From Ophiobolus disseminans (taxonomy: Eukaryota; Ascomycota; Dothideomycetes; Pleosporales; Phaeosphaeriaceae): DNA of 64,000 nt. The stretch covers positions 851,111 to 915,110 of the forward strand of contig MU006228.1 of assembly GCA_010093685.1 (NCBI GenBank). Reading direction: 5' to 3'. Positions 34,701-45,220 of this stretch are shown here, in pieces. The stretch's first letter is position 1. Every line of letters starts with the position of its first letter. A program made the position numbers and the translations under genes. Below the pieces are notes generated by a model. That model worked only from the letters and a program-made list of their open reading frames with translations, ran no database searches and was not told the origin of the DNA.

Positions 34701-37700
34701 CTGAGAGCTGTATAAGTTAGTTTTGAAGCGTTTGAGACAAGGATGGGAACGTATGTTCTGTTTTGGCAATTTGGCGGAATTATGGCTGCGGTGGAGGGAC
34801 AGAAAATGGCTCCCCGCGCAGGCAAATTAAGCTTTTCTGTCCCTCTAGTGCGTGCTCGCTTCCGTACGCCTTGACCCTCATGAACAGCGGTTCCGGAGGC
34901 TTTGGTGTTGAGTTCGGGCAACTCCCACCCAGGTTTTGGGTGACATTACGCAAGGGCCATCACGACGGTGAGCATCTATCACATCACAACAACCACACTA
35001 GCTATACAAAAATGGAGACTGGGAGATGTTTCAGCAACCTCATTTTACTCATTTGTGACCTTCAGATATGTAATTATTACTGTGGGTGGTGGTAAAACAG
35101 GTGGGTGGGCATAGATGATGGTGTGTTCGGAGTTACCGGAGGTGGAGCGGTTATTTCGCAACTCACCGATAACGTTGTGTCTGCCGGTGTTGGAACGTAC
35201 TTCCACCGGTTACCGGTACCCCTCAAGACGAGAATCACACTTATGACGTGCACCACCAGCAAGCCACCGAATGCGGTCCAAGCACTTCGAATGTCCACTT
35301 TGCCCATCTGATTTGGATAAAACTTTCGACCGGAAAGTATCAATGTTCCCACAGTTTGAGTCATCAAGCAAAGCAGCACAACCAATCTGCCAATCCAAAG
35401 TAGGCCACGCTTCTGTGGCATCACGCGGAGATCCTTCCCAGGGACAGAGAGTAGAGGACTCGATGTACGTCCATTTGTCTCGGGTATGTCCACGTGGAGA
35501 CCCAATACACTATCGACGCAATACGACAAGCTGATCTGTGGTTGTCCCTTCGAGAAAGCCATACTGGCGGTCTGTGTCGCTCGATCGATGAGAAGCGCGA
35601 AGGGATAAGTTGGGACTGCAATGAACCAGACGAGTTGCCATAGTGTATCCCGTGATCGATGCCATGACCGCCCGGGCGATTTTGGAGGCTCATGAGGTGG
35701 CCCACGGATAGATCCCGGATAATGGATGAGACTCGAGTCTTTACTTACCACAACGGCGGCGACTGACAGACCATGCTCCCGAGCTTGTTGACCTACATGG
35801 AAGACAATAGCGCCCACCATCATGGCAAGTCTCTTTTTCTTCGATGTGGCACCCCCTTTTTTGCTTGGCCCTGTAGTCGCAGCGGGCAAAATCTCCAAGG
35901 GTTTGGGCGAGAAATTCATACCTCCCCTCATGTAATTAATCTTTCGCAAGATCCGAGTAGGGAAAGGGAAGAAATCCTTGGCGGGAAGTACGAATGGCTG
36001 TTTCTTGGAAGTACCATCGAGTGAAGTTTTTGTGATGCAATAAGTCACCGCGCCAACCGTCTTATGCCCAAATGTGATGATGTCAGAGCGCATTTTTTCG
36101 ATTTCGCTCTCGCCTCTTTCATATGTCTCCACAACCGCAATGAGAACCTCCGGTTTCATATCAACGAGGTTTAGAATCGTCATGTGCTTGCGCAGTTCTG
36201 ACGTATGAAGGCACTTAGTGTTAGTAGTTTGCACAGAATTGTAAGCTACCTCGCTCGACGAAGCTTTGGCGCCGCTGAACACCTGATCGGCACTCCCGAG
36301 GAGCGATTGTCGAAGCGCACTAATATACAGTCTGGCATCAGCGAGAGAGGTGCTAGTTGACTTGACGTAAAGAAAACCTATTGTGGGTATGGCATCCCGA
36401 GTTTGTTGTATTCGCTTGTTGCTTGAAGCAGGAGCACTCACTGTCGCACCTTTGGTAAGCAATCTGCCTTCTTGGGGCTGCTGAACAACAAATTCAAGCC
36501 AATAGCACCATTATTACTTCAGGCGATAACTTGAGGGTCTCGGCTTACCTTTGGCTTTGAACACAGAGCCTGGGTTAGCCTATTGGTCACATCGTTCATG
36601 AGCCGATGCTTGGATTCAAAGTCTTCATAGATTCGCACTTGGTTGAGATATTCCATTGACATCTCAGAGTTCAAAAACGGTTGTGTGTGAGCTGCCTTCA
36701 GCATCTCGAGTGGAACCCAAGCTGTGTTCGTAATTTGAGCCAGGGGAAGATCAGGATATGTCAGCTTCTCTTCGCCTGGGAGAACGACTGGCGCACAAGT
36801 TAGCTTACACAAGTGATATTCGTAAAAGGTGGCCTACTGTTCTCGAAGTGTTCTTTGACTGAAAACAGCTTCATGATCTTCGTTCCGTCATCATCTGTTG
36901 ATTGGATGTGGAATACCTTGATTTCCGTGGCATTCTTCACGTCGCGGACTGTGAATATTGAGTCAATAGACATTCGGTGTCCACTAGCTGCATCCCCTCC
37001 CGCAAGATCTCGGTCACCACTCTGTGGAGTTGAGATTACTTCTCGAGAACCCGGAAGTATATAGCTCTTAACGACTTAGAGGCCAACTAGCATCGCACGA
37101 ACGGCGCTTGCATTAGCCTGATCGCTGGAGGTGCTGCAAACAAGGTCTACTAGGTTCTTCTCTTTGCGAATACCTGATACAAGGTCAAACTCAACTTTAG
37201 ACCTGCCCCTTGCGCCCTTCGTGTCTAGCCTGCCATTAACTCGAAGTAGAACACTGACTCCCTGGTTTTGTCGCGAGAGGGATACGATGGCATAGCTAAC
37301 AGCGAGTCTGATGCTTGTAGATTGGCAGGTGTAGATCCAGCATGATTGGGTGGATCAAGATTGAAGACAATTCCGCCGGATCTAGTGCATGTGCTATTTG
37401 GAAATGTCTTTGCAGAGATATTTTGCTGGAGAAGCGGACGGAGGAATTCCCAGTACCGCGGATTTTTATGATTCACCCATTGTCCATCGTGAACAGTACA
37501 CGACACTTCCAAGTCACTGATCTTGGGCCCTTTTCGTACAGGCATCTTGATGTCCACGATCATTTCCGCAGTATCGATGAGCCCTCGAAGGTCTGCCAAA
37601 TCGTCTGCACATATTGTTGGAATCAAGATGGAATCTAATGCATACTTGCCAACAATCAAGCCGATTGCAAGCCTTCAAGGCAAGCCGAGGGGTAGCTTGA

Positions 37701-37914
37701 CCTTCATGCAATCCAAGCCTACAGCATCTATTTCGGTCTGCAAATCAATCCAGAGATCAAAGATTGATTGATGAGATTGATAGGCTTGAGGCTTATCAAT
37801 AAGAATATCCCTGGGGAGATAGGGCACAGCTAAGTAGTAGTGCTCTAGTGCTACTTCCTTACCTTATCAAGCACCTCTTACCTTAGCTGTATTATAGATA
37901 CGTCATGTAAAAAG

Positions 37915-38058
37915 TGATGGAAGGCACAAGTTTTGGCATGATGATAATGTGTATGGGAAGGCGCGTGAGAGCCTGTACAAGGCTCTCAGAGGCTGCCAAG
38001 GCACTAGCTACGCGCGATCACGTGAAAGGTATCAGTGGACTATCGGCTCTGTCCAACA
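37915..38058. mobile_element. short LTR-like/MITE element, copy 1 (144 bp)
   Basis: Starts TGATGGAAGG and ends TGTCCAACA, giving imperfect inverted ends TG(A/T)TGGA. The 5-bp duplication AAAAG flanks it at 37910-37914 and 38059-38063. A second copy with a different duplication is at 57912-58057, so this is a mobile unit and not part of the hAT element. Size and ends fit a very small solo LTR or TRIM element. Confidence 0.8.
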
Positions 38059-38221
38059 AAAAGACCCTGCGACTGGCCTTCCAAGAGGTCTAAACAAGCA
38101 GAACAACACAACAGACAATACACAATACTTTTTGTTTTCACTGTATTCTTCACTGCAACACTATTTATCCATTAACCCACCACCTTCCTATCTATCCACT
38201 TCAACCACTCACACCGTCACC

Positions 38222-40984
38222 ATGCCAGCCACGTCCCGCCCCAACCGCAGAAAATGCATTCGTCCGACGCCAACTGCACGCGCAACGCATACTACTCCTC
38301 CACTCCGCGGCCACCGCGCCAGCCAACCTGTATCTATCAACGCCAGCCAGCCCGTCAACCTAGACGTTAGCAATTGCGATACCTCACCTGTGCAAGCCAT
38401 GACAGAGACCTTTGAGTCGCAGCTCATAGGCACCTAGGCGGTGAGGCCTACCGACCCCAGCGTGATTGCTAGGGCTGCTACTGCTGAATTGGCTTCTGTT
38501 GCTGCTGCAGACGACGCCGGCACTGCCTTTGGAGACGCGCACCTTCAGGACAACTTTGACGGCATTAATTGGAGCCGCCTACCCAAGTTCATGATCCCAC
38601 CTACCACCCCGCGCTCAAGGCGCAGTTGGATCTATCGCCATGGCTATCGTGTTGCCCTGATCAGCGATCCAAGCCGTGTCTTCTTCATCTGCCACTACTG
38701 TCATGCGCGCAAGATCATTGACTGTGGAGGCAGCGGCGTCTTTGAAACAACGCTATCAACGTCCTGTTCAGCGCGTCATCTTGAAGCTAGAAAGGCCGGC
38801 CATGGGCACCGCGCTCCAGGCAGACCTGCTCACTTTCGACAGCAGGATAGCTATCTGCGCCGCGCCTTCAATGCCGCCGACAGCAGCCTATCACAAGCCA
38901 CTGCAAACAGCCTATCTGGCTTCAATACCCAGCGCTTCAGGCTTGCTGCCGTGCGATGGCTCGTCAAAAACAACCACCCACTCCGCGAGTTTGAAACCCC
39001 AGCTTTTTGACAGCTAATCGCTGCTGCCAATCCAGACGCTGAACGCGCTTTGTGGGCGTCCCGCACAAGCGTAAGCAGCTTTGTTATGCGCCTGTACGAT
39101 CACATGCTCCCACGCGTTGTCGCAGACCTGTCTGAATCTATGAGCAAGATACACATAAGTTTTGACGGCTGGACGACAAAGAGCGGCAAGCAGGGCTACC
39201 TAGGCATAGTGGCCCACTACATCAACCCTCGCGGCAAGCTCAAGGACTTGCCTATTGCCCTGCCGCAGTTGATGGGCAATCACAGCGGAATTAACACGGC
39301 AAACGTCATTCTCCGCGTGTTTGAGAAGTTCGGCATCACCTCTATCAACATAGGCTACACCGTACTCGACAACGCCTCCAACAACGACACTGCAGTAGAT
39401 GAGATTGCTGAGGTAATAGGATTCAACGCTGCCCATCGTCGCCTCCGCTGCGGCCCTCACACTCTCAACCTGATTGGCCAAACCCTCCTCTGGGGCAAGG
39501 ACTCTGACGCCTTTGACAATAACGTACGCCAGCACACCGAGGAGAGTGAGAGCATGAAGGACTAGCGACGTGATGGCCCTCTTGGAGTACTGCTTGCTGT
39601 TATCAAGTACATTAAAACCCCCCAACAGTACGCTTTGTTTACGGAGTTTCAGCGCCTTGCAAACAGTGAGCTGCCAGCCGATGCACTAGCTGAAGCTCAC
39701 AAAATACTCCAGCCAGTTAAGCCAGTTGTTACCCGTTGGAACTCTTACTACTCATGCTTTGAGCGCGCTGTTCAGCTGCAGTCTGCAGTCACGGCGTACG
39801 CGGAGTCACATATCTCACTCGTGCGCGCAGAGGATAGCTTTGCAGCCAGCCGCAGAAACAAGCTACCTGACGCGCAGCTATGGATGAGATCCACAGGCCT
39901 TTGATCAGCTGATTGGCAGGTTGTTGCTGAGTATATGGAGGTGCTTAAGCCGCTCAAGGCTGCCACAAAGCGTCTTGAAGGCCGTGGCAAAAGTGGACGC
40001 TTTGGTGCAGTTGCTGAGATCATCCCAGTGTTCGACTATATCCTTAACTTCTACGAGCAGCGCGTTGCCACTTACAACGCCGTCAATTACAACGCTGCAG
40101 AAGACGCCCCTGAAGACCACCTTGCTATCAACCTACGCGCTGCCTGGGCTAAGGCCAACAACTACTACCAGAAGCTCGACCAATCGCCTGCCTACTACGC
40201 TGCAACGCTCCTACACCCATACTACAAGAACTACTGCGAGGTTTCATGGGCTGATCGCCCCGATTGGCTAGATGCTGCCAACGCGCAATTTCGAGCTTTG
40301 TGGGCGGAGTATAACACGGCTCTGCGGCAAGCGAGGCGCCCACAAACAACTAGTGATATGGACAACGCAATCGACCTGCTCACCACCCCAGGCGACAATG
40401 ATGACAACCTGGATGAGTATGAGAGGTGGCACCGGAGCGAGCCTCGCGCTGCAAAGGGATCAGACGCCGCAAACAACCCTATCAAATACTGGGTAGGCTT
40501 GCGCGATAACTGTTAGGAATAGATGGATAGAGAGCGGTAGAGTAGGCATAGATTAGGCAGAAGAGGTAGAAGGTTGATATATTCCCCTTGTGTGTGTGAT
40601 GAGACGAATCGCTGTCCTCTAGACAGCCCTTCGTTCCCGCCTTATATACTGCGGGGTAAGGTCATGTGATCTTGCCCTTCATCAACCCCATATGGGCCAG
40701 TCCTAACAATAACTACCCCAACCTCAGCAAGCTTGCCCTTGACGTCCTCTCTATCCCAGCCTCAAGCTGTGAGTGCAAGCGCCTATTCAGCGAGCTTGGC
40801 GACATGCTAGAGCCTCGTTGCCAAGGTCTCAGCCCTGAGCTCCTAGCTGGTATACAGTGTACGCGGTGTTGGATGAAGGCTGGCTTTGGAGACAGAGACA
40901 GCGACGGCGAGGCCAAAGCAGCTATGACTGAAGCTCAATTAGAGCGCGCGTATAACCTCAGCATGTGGACAGGCCACTGTGAGT
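38222..40984 (+). pseudogene. hAT transposase pseudogene
   Basis: A single transposase is legible across several open blocks: BED-like zinc finger (FFICHYCHARK), then ISFDGWTTK and TVLDNASNND for the catalytic Asp sites, RCGPHTLNL, TRWNSYY, and the C-terminal dimerisation block LSIPASSCECKRLFS. Stops interrupt at 38436-38438, 39008-39010, 39563-39565 and 39902-39904. The last block (from about 40709) is separated by the LTR at 40511-40708; joining across it gives WVGLRDN-YPNLSKLALDVL, the normal hAT order. The protein is dead, but the ends are intact. Confidence 0.9.
40511..40708. mobile_element. solo LTR, 198 bp, nested in the hAT element
   Basis: Ends are exact 8-bp inverted repeats TGTTAGGA/TCCTAACA. 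The 5-bp duplication ATAAC flanks it at 40506-40510 and 40709-40713. A TATA-like TTATATAC lies near 40651. Removing it restores the transposase reading order, so it landed after the hAT element did. Confidence 0.88.
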
Positions 40985-41445
40985 AGAGCGCTGCGAGAAA
41001 CCTCACTTTTGCTAGGCTTGAGCTATATAACAATCAATCTTCAGTTCAATCTGCCCATCCGCCGCTTGATGGGTCTGCAATCCAAGCCTACGACTCCAAA
41101 AACAGGCTGCAATCCAAGCTTTTGCTCACAGATTGACTGGCTTGATTGTTGGCAAGTATGATCTAATGGCCGATGGTCATCTTCTTTGTCTGCTCGAAAC
41201 CGGATTGCATAGGTCTTGTCAAAGGGCTTGAAGTGTCTGTTCATCCACGTTTCTATGACAGCGCGTCGTACACGCTGACTTTGCACAGGCTGATTGGACT
41301 CGATTATTTCGAAGGTCGATATCTTGACCTAAACAGTCAAGATAGTGATGAAGGGCTTTGAACTAATGGGGTAATCGGCTGTAAAGAGCGCAGTCTTGCT
41401 TGGGGGCTTCACCATCCGTACCGTGGTAGGAGTTGATTCTGCCAT

Positions 41446-42398
41446 GTTGTTCGGAGTTCCAGTTGTTTCGTATCTGGAAGCCGAATGGAACGAGCTGCTT
41501 CTGGTGAGGACTCTAGAGCAAGATTAGCTGACTTACTTATACGACTTCCTTCTCCAGAAGTCTGCTTGCTTCGCCAGCCTCGTGAGACCATCTAGCTTGA
41601 ACGTTCACGCACCGACATACCCCACGTGTCGTTCATCAGGCTCACGAGTACATCGTTTGCTAACGGAAATGATCATGGCAAGTCCTCACGTTCGTCCCAG
41701 GCCTTGTTTGCCACCAGTTTCACTGCTATGGCAAGCAGCACGCGAAACCACCATAGGCGTCGCGATGGTTCGAAGGGCGCATGGATGCGGAACCTGGTCA
41801 TTCGATGGAATAGCAAAGCGAGGTGACTGTGTCAGTGGAGAGAACATGGCAAGCGCATACGGCACATGGTGTCTTCATGTTTGCTGATGCGACCATTCGG
41901 GAGTTCAGGCATGCCCACGTCCTCGAAGTGGAAGACGCGTGAGCAGACCCAGTATCGACACACCCTAAATTTGAGCGCCGCTTTGTACATCAAATCGACG
42001 ATCGCTGCTCACGAGTCAAGGAGACGTGCGCATGTTGCGATAAAGCAAGGGTAGCGCCATGGGCGGATTCGAAACTTACGGTCGGCGAAGCAATATGGAA
42101 AACGCGTCGCAGCGCGTCTTTGTTAGCGTCTTGGCACTGTGACATCAACACTTCCCCTGACAAACAACGATACGAACGACAACGTTCTTTCGACATTCCT
42201 GCCATGTATGTTTCCTTGTGACGCTGAGCTATGGCATTGCGTACGAATCCTGATTGCATTACGTTTGCGACAATGTCAACAACGAGTTGCGTGCTTACAT
42301 TGCAAGCTATGAGGCCAGACTAGACCGATCAACCCAATTCCCAGAACACGCTAGCAGTTGTAGATCGACCTCACGACGGCCTTCGTCCCTTTAACTTC
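41446..42398. other. intergenic, no gene supported
   Basis: The left part should hold the promoter of the disrupted membrane-protein gene. Nothing else was recognised. Confidence 0.4.
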
Positions 42399-43502
42399 TC
42401 ACATTTCCCCTTCCAGTTGTTCCCACTTCGCAGCTACCGCGTCCGACTTCAGAGTCACGACGAGGCACCTTCCCTTCCTTGCCCTCTTTCTCTTTGCCTG
42501 GTACGCTTCGACTTCCTTCTGCACGGCGCTCAGTTCCGAGCTCTGGATTTTCTTCACTGGTCTACGCGGACGGACTCGTAGTAATGGCTCAGCGGGGGGC
42601 GTAGCTTCAGTTCTGGACCGAGAGCGGGTGTGACGAACGCTAAGCCTATCGCCATCCGGCTCGAGCGGACGGGCTTGTATGAACGGCTCAGCTGGTGGTA
42701 TGGGTTCGGTACCGAGCTGGAAGTGGCCGAAGTAGGCTTTGGCCTCCTCGCTTTCCGCCCGCACCGCGCTCGGCTGCACTATCTTCAACTTCTTCATTGG
42801 CGGTTCAAGTGGGTGGACTGGCTGAGCAGCCCCAGCAGGCGGCAGAGGCTCGGTGCCTTGTCGAGAGCGCTCGCCGTAAAGGCTGGATATGTCGTCGCAG
42901 GGCTCGGCCTTGATTGGGAACCCTCCGTTCATGACGAAAGCTTTGGCGTCGTTGAGTACCTTTTGAACCCCGGTGATTTGTACATCTTCCATCTCATGGT
43001 CAACCTCCGCTGCCACCTCCACTCGCACTGGCGCCCGCTCCTCGTCCGGGTAAGCCTTGTAGAATTGCTCCAACAACATGCTCTTGACCGCCTGCGGATC
43101 GACTTGCATCATCTTGCAGGTTGGGAAAATGGCAACCTCTAGCTGCATTGCCAGTTTTGACAGCAGGTGGCAATCGATGTCATCGCGATCGGCGACGGGT
43201 ATCTGTTGACGGACTTGGCCGATGAGGTCATATTGCTGGCTGATATTGAGATTTGCGGCTTTGTACTCTTCGTACGTGAAATCGAAGATGGATAGCTCAG
43301 CCGGCGCAGGTGCGGACTGAGCCTCGCCTGGGGTGTCTTGAGATTGAAGGGCCGGTGTGCTTTGGCGCGAGGACTTTTTGGAGGTGCCGGATAGCTTGTG
43401 GCGCGAAGACTGGGAGGCGAACGGTGTTGAGCTGCGGGGTGAATCGGCGTTCAAGCTGGTGACGAGCATGGGTCTAGGTTTGCGAACTTGCGGAGTCTCC
43501 AT
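42399..43502 (-). CDS. basic nuclear-type protein with three degenerate repeats
   Basis: Single exon, 367 residues. The N terminus is Ser/Arg-rich and likely disordered. A helical middle part (about 75-165) begins FDFTYEEYKAANLNISQQYDLIGQVRQQIP. From about residue 215 a module starting GTEPLPPAG is repeated three times (GTEPLPPAG, GTEPIPPAE, RTEATPPAE), each followed by a basic R/K-P-rich stretch. The C terminus is strongly basic (AKRKRARKGR), a likely nuclear signal. No family is recognised; a chromatin or RNA role is a guess. Confidence 0.65.
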   Translation of the reverse strand: METPQVRKPRPMLVTSLNADSPRSSTPFASQSSRHKLSGTSKKSSRQSTPALQSQDTPGEAQSAPAPAELSIFDFTYEEYKAANLNISQQYDLIGQVRQQIPVADRDDIDCHLLSKLAMQLEVAIFPTCKMMQVDPQAVKSMLLEQFYKAYPDEERAPVRVEVAAEVDHEMEDVQITGVQKVLNDAKAFVMNGGFPIKAEPCDDISSLYGERSRQGTEPLPPAGAAQPVHPLEPPMKKLKIVQPSAVRAESEEAKAYFGHFQLGTEPIPPAEPFIQARPLEPDGDRLSVRHTRSRSRTEATPPAEPLLRVRPRRPVKKIQSSELSAVQKEVEAYQAKRKRARKGRCLVVTLKSDAVAAKWEQLEGEM

Positions 43503-43956
43503 TGTGTGATGGTCGCCGAATTATGGAGGGTGCGAGTTGATGAGTTGAGGCAGGAAGGTTCCAAGATGTTGTTGTTGACGTCAAACGGCAGGTGATAAGA
43601 ACACTGGGTGACGCGACGAGGCCTTGCGGCGCACGTGAGCTCTCTTCACTTTCACTCCGTTCTCTGGAACTGGTCATTGCGGCTCTCGCGCCAGTCTGTC
43701 CACATTGGACAAGTATTTACGGGCTAATACAATGACAAATCTCTTTCCGTCGCACGAGACCATGGATAGATACCGGACCTCGGGAGTGCCCTGCTATGCG
43801 AGATCAATCTTACTCGCGTCAACAATTGGTACAAATGGATTCAAACTCTGGAACTCTAATATTCAAATAAGTTAACAACTCAAAGACACTCAAGGGCCAA
43901 AACCACGCAATGCCTGACTCCTTCCTTTCAAAGCTGAACATCAAGTACTAGGTTGT
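43503..43956. other. intergenic region
   Basis: Promoter of the repeat-protein gene (minus strand) on the left and 3' flank of the zinc-knuckle gene on the right. No further feature seen. Confidence 0.45.
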
Positions 43957-45143
43957 TCAGTGCTTGTTACCTCCCCTTCCACCACCACCACCACCTCGGT
44001 TCCCTCTGCCATTTCCTCGACTGTTTCCTCCGCCTCGTTGACCTCCACGGTTGCCTTCCCTTTGGTTGCCTCCACTATTATTTCCACCTCGATTACCTCC
44101 ACTATGACCAGCACCTCGACTTCCCCCACCGTTGCCGCCGCCTCGATTACCTCGATTTTGACCAGCACCTCGATTGCCTCGCTCATCACCGCGACCTCGT
44201 TTTCCGCCGCTGTGACCGCCGGGTCGACCACCAGCGCCGCTTTGCGGACAATCGCGGTTGATGTGGCCGGTTTGACCACAAGTGTGGCATGTCTTGCTAT
44301 TTGGACCATTGCCTCCGAATGAAGCAGAGTTTCCGCTATTGCTGCCTCCCTGATCGTTGGCTTGAGGACAGTTACGGTTGGTATGTCCGGAATGGCCACA
44401 TTGGTAGCATACCCGTTTATCGGTGTTGGCACCGCCCCGGTTGTTTTGTGGACAGTCGCGATTGACATGGCCGGCCTGACCACACGTGTGACAGGTTCGA
44501 GTGTCGCTATGCCCACCAGCAGAACCACCATTCCCGCCAGTGTTCTTTTGAGGACAGTCGCGTTTGATGTGGCCAGTTTGGCGGCATGTGTGACAGAATT
44601 TCTCACGAGCACCGCCATTTCCGCCGGTAGCTGCACCGTTTCTGCTCCCACCATTTCCATAGAACTCTGCCTCTGCCTTTTCTCTACTCTTGATGTCTCT
44701 ACCCTCCGTAACAGCTTGCCAGTAGGCTTCGGTGAGCATGTCGTCCTGTTCTCCGATGCCTTGTGACGGTTTGCCATGAGTGTTGGGTGGCCTATTTTCG
44801 GTCGGAGAAAGGAGTGGCAAGATCGGATACCGAGTATGTGAGCTGGGATCTGAGGGCTGGAATACATTTTGAGTGCGAGGTGCGCTATCATCGAGTTCGC
44901 CGAAGTCATCGTCTAGGGGTATGACACGATGCTAGCAATGCATAAGCAATCTCCTATACTGCAACTATCTTTACTGCGACTTACCTCATCATCCTCTCTC
45001 TCCCCACCTTGTCGAATGATCCAATCTAATCGTCCCTCCATTCCTGGCTTCCGTGCGTGTTTTCCACTGGCGATGATCTTATCCAGAGCATGGTCTAACC
45101 GGGTGGTACTTTTGTTGTTGGCGTAGAGCTCGGCTTCAAACAT
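43957..45143 (-). CDS. zinc-knuckle (CCHC) and RGG-rich nucleic-acid-binding protein (2 exons)
   Basis: Complement of join 43957-44931 and 44985-45143; 377 residues, no stop. The 53-bp intron (GTAAGT...TAG) is phase 0; the acceptor chosen (before CATCGTGTC) keeps the frame, while the next AG (44913) would not. Four CCHC knuckles of the type C-x2-C-x4-H-x4-C lie at about 165-285 (KFCHTCRQTGHIKRDCPQ and relatives), then a Gly/Arg/Asn-rich tail. Such proteins bind single-stranded RNA or DNA. An overlapping longer frame on the same strand is a shadow. The start is uncertain: the frame is open upstream (DQSHAADLQQRAM) behind a possible acceptor, so it may be the last part of the decayed gene next to it. 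Confidence 0.6.
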
Positions 45144-45220
45144 GGCGCGTTGCTGAAGATCCGCCGCGTGCGATTGGTCCTACGCACGAATCAGCGGGTG
45201 TGCATGGTGCGTCGTGTTTT

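Larger units (their letters stand above)
31180..35169 (+). mobile_element. 4.0-kb TA-flanked Tc1-like element with a transposase and an accessory ORF
   Basis: Terminal inverted repeats of 28-29 bp (31180-31207 and 35141-35169) share TGAGTTGCGAAA then, after one C/T transition, AACCGCTCCACC; one base is gained or lost near the tips. TA lies outside at 31178-31179 and 35170-35171. The interior carries a DD34E transposase (+), an LTR-like insertion and an opposite-strand ORF of 493 codons. Typical Tc1 elements are 1.3-2.4 kb with one gene, so this is long even after subtracting the 270-bp insertion. Ends and target duplication are confirmed by the restored host reading frame. Confidence 0.85.
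37641..41160 (+). mobile_element. hAT DNA transposon, 3.5 kb, with 8-bp target duplication
   Basis: Perfect 22-bp terminal inverted repeats begin CATACTTGCC. The exact 8-bp duplication ATCTAATG lies at 37633-37640 and 41161-41168. A subterminal motif TGCAATCCAAGC occurs once near the left end (37707) and twice near the right end (41075, 41108), as expected for transposase binding sites. The element is nested: it holds two LTR-like insertions (37915-38058 and 40511-40708). It lies inside the disrupted membrane-protein gene. Confidence 0.95.
30923..41445 (-). pseudogene. multi-pass membrane-protein gene split by two DNA transposons
   Basis: Host segments on the minus strand are 41445-41161, 37632-36838, 36787-36549, about 36480-35170 and 31177-30923; the gaps are two transposons and two short introns (50 and 68 bp). 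Translation stays in frame exactly across both transposon junctions (...HRPLD to SILIPT; ...ADTTL to APTASS), which proves they belong to one gene of roughly 960 residues. The C-terminal third has three hydrophobic segments (near GRLVVLLCLMTQTVGTLIL, FGGLLVVHVISVILVL, GVVARLIITATIL). Decay: TAG at 41329-41331, a frameshift near 37235 and TAA at 37076-37078. The stops are one C-to-T step from Gln codons. No family is recognised. Confidence 0.85.

Noticed and set aside
36189..36240. Possible 52-bp intron (GTAGCT...CAG) in the disrupted membrane-protein gene
   Set aside because: Removing it breaks the reading frame that is open on both sides.
43941..44909. 322-residue frame overlapping the zinc-knuckle gene on the same strand
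   Set aside because: The other frame encodes four spaced CCHC knuckles; this one is a low-complexity shadow.
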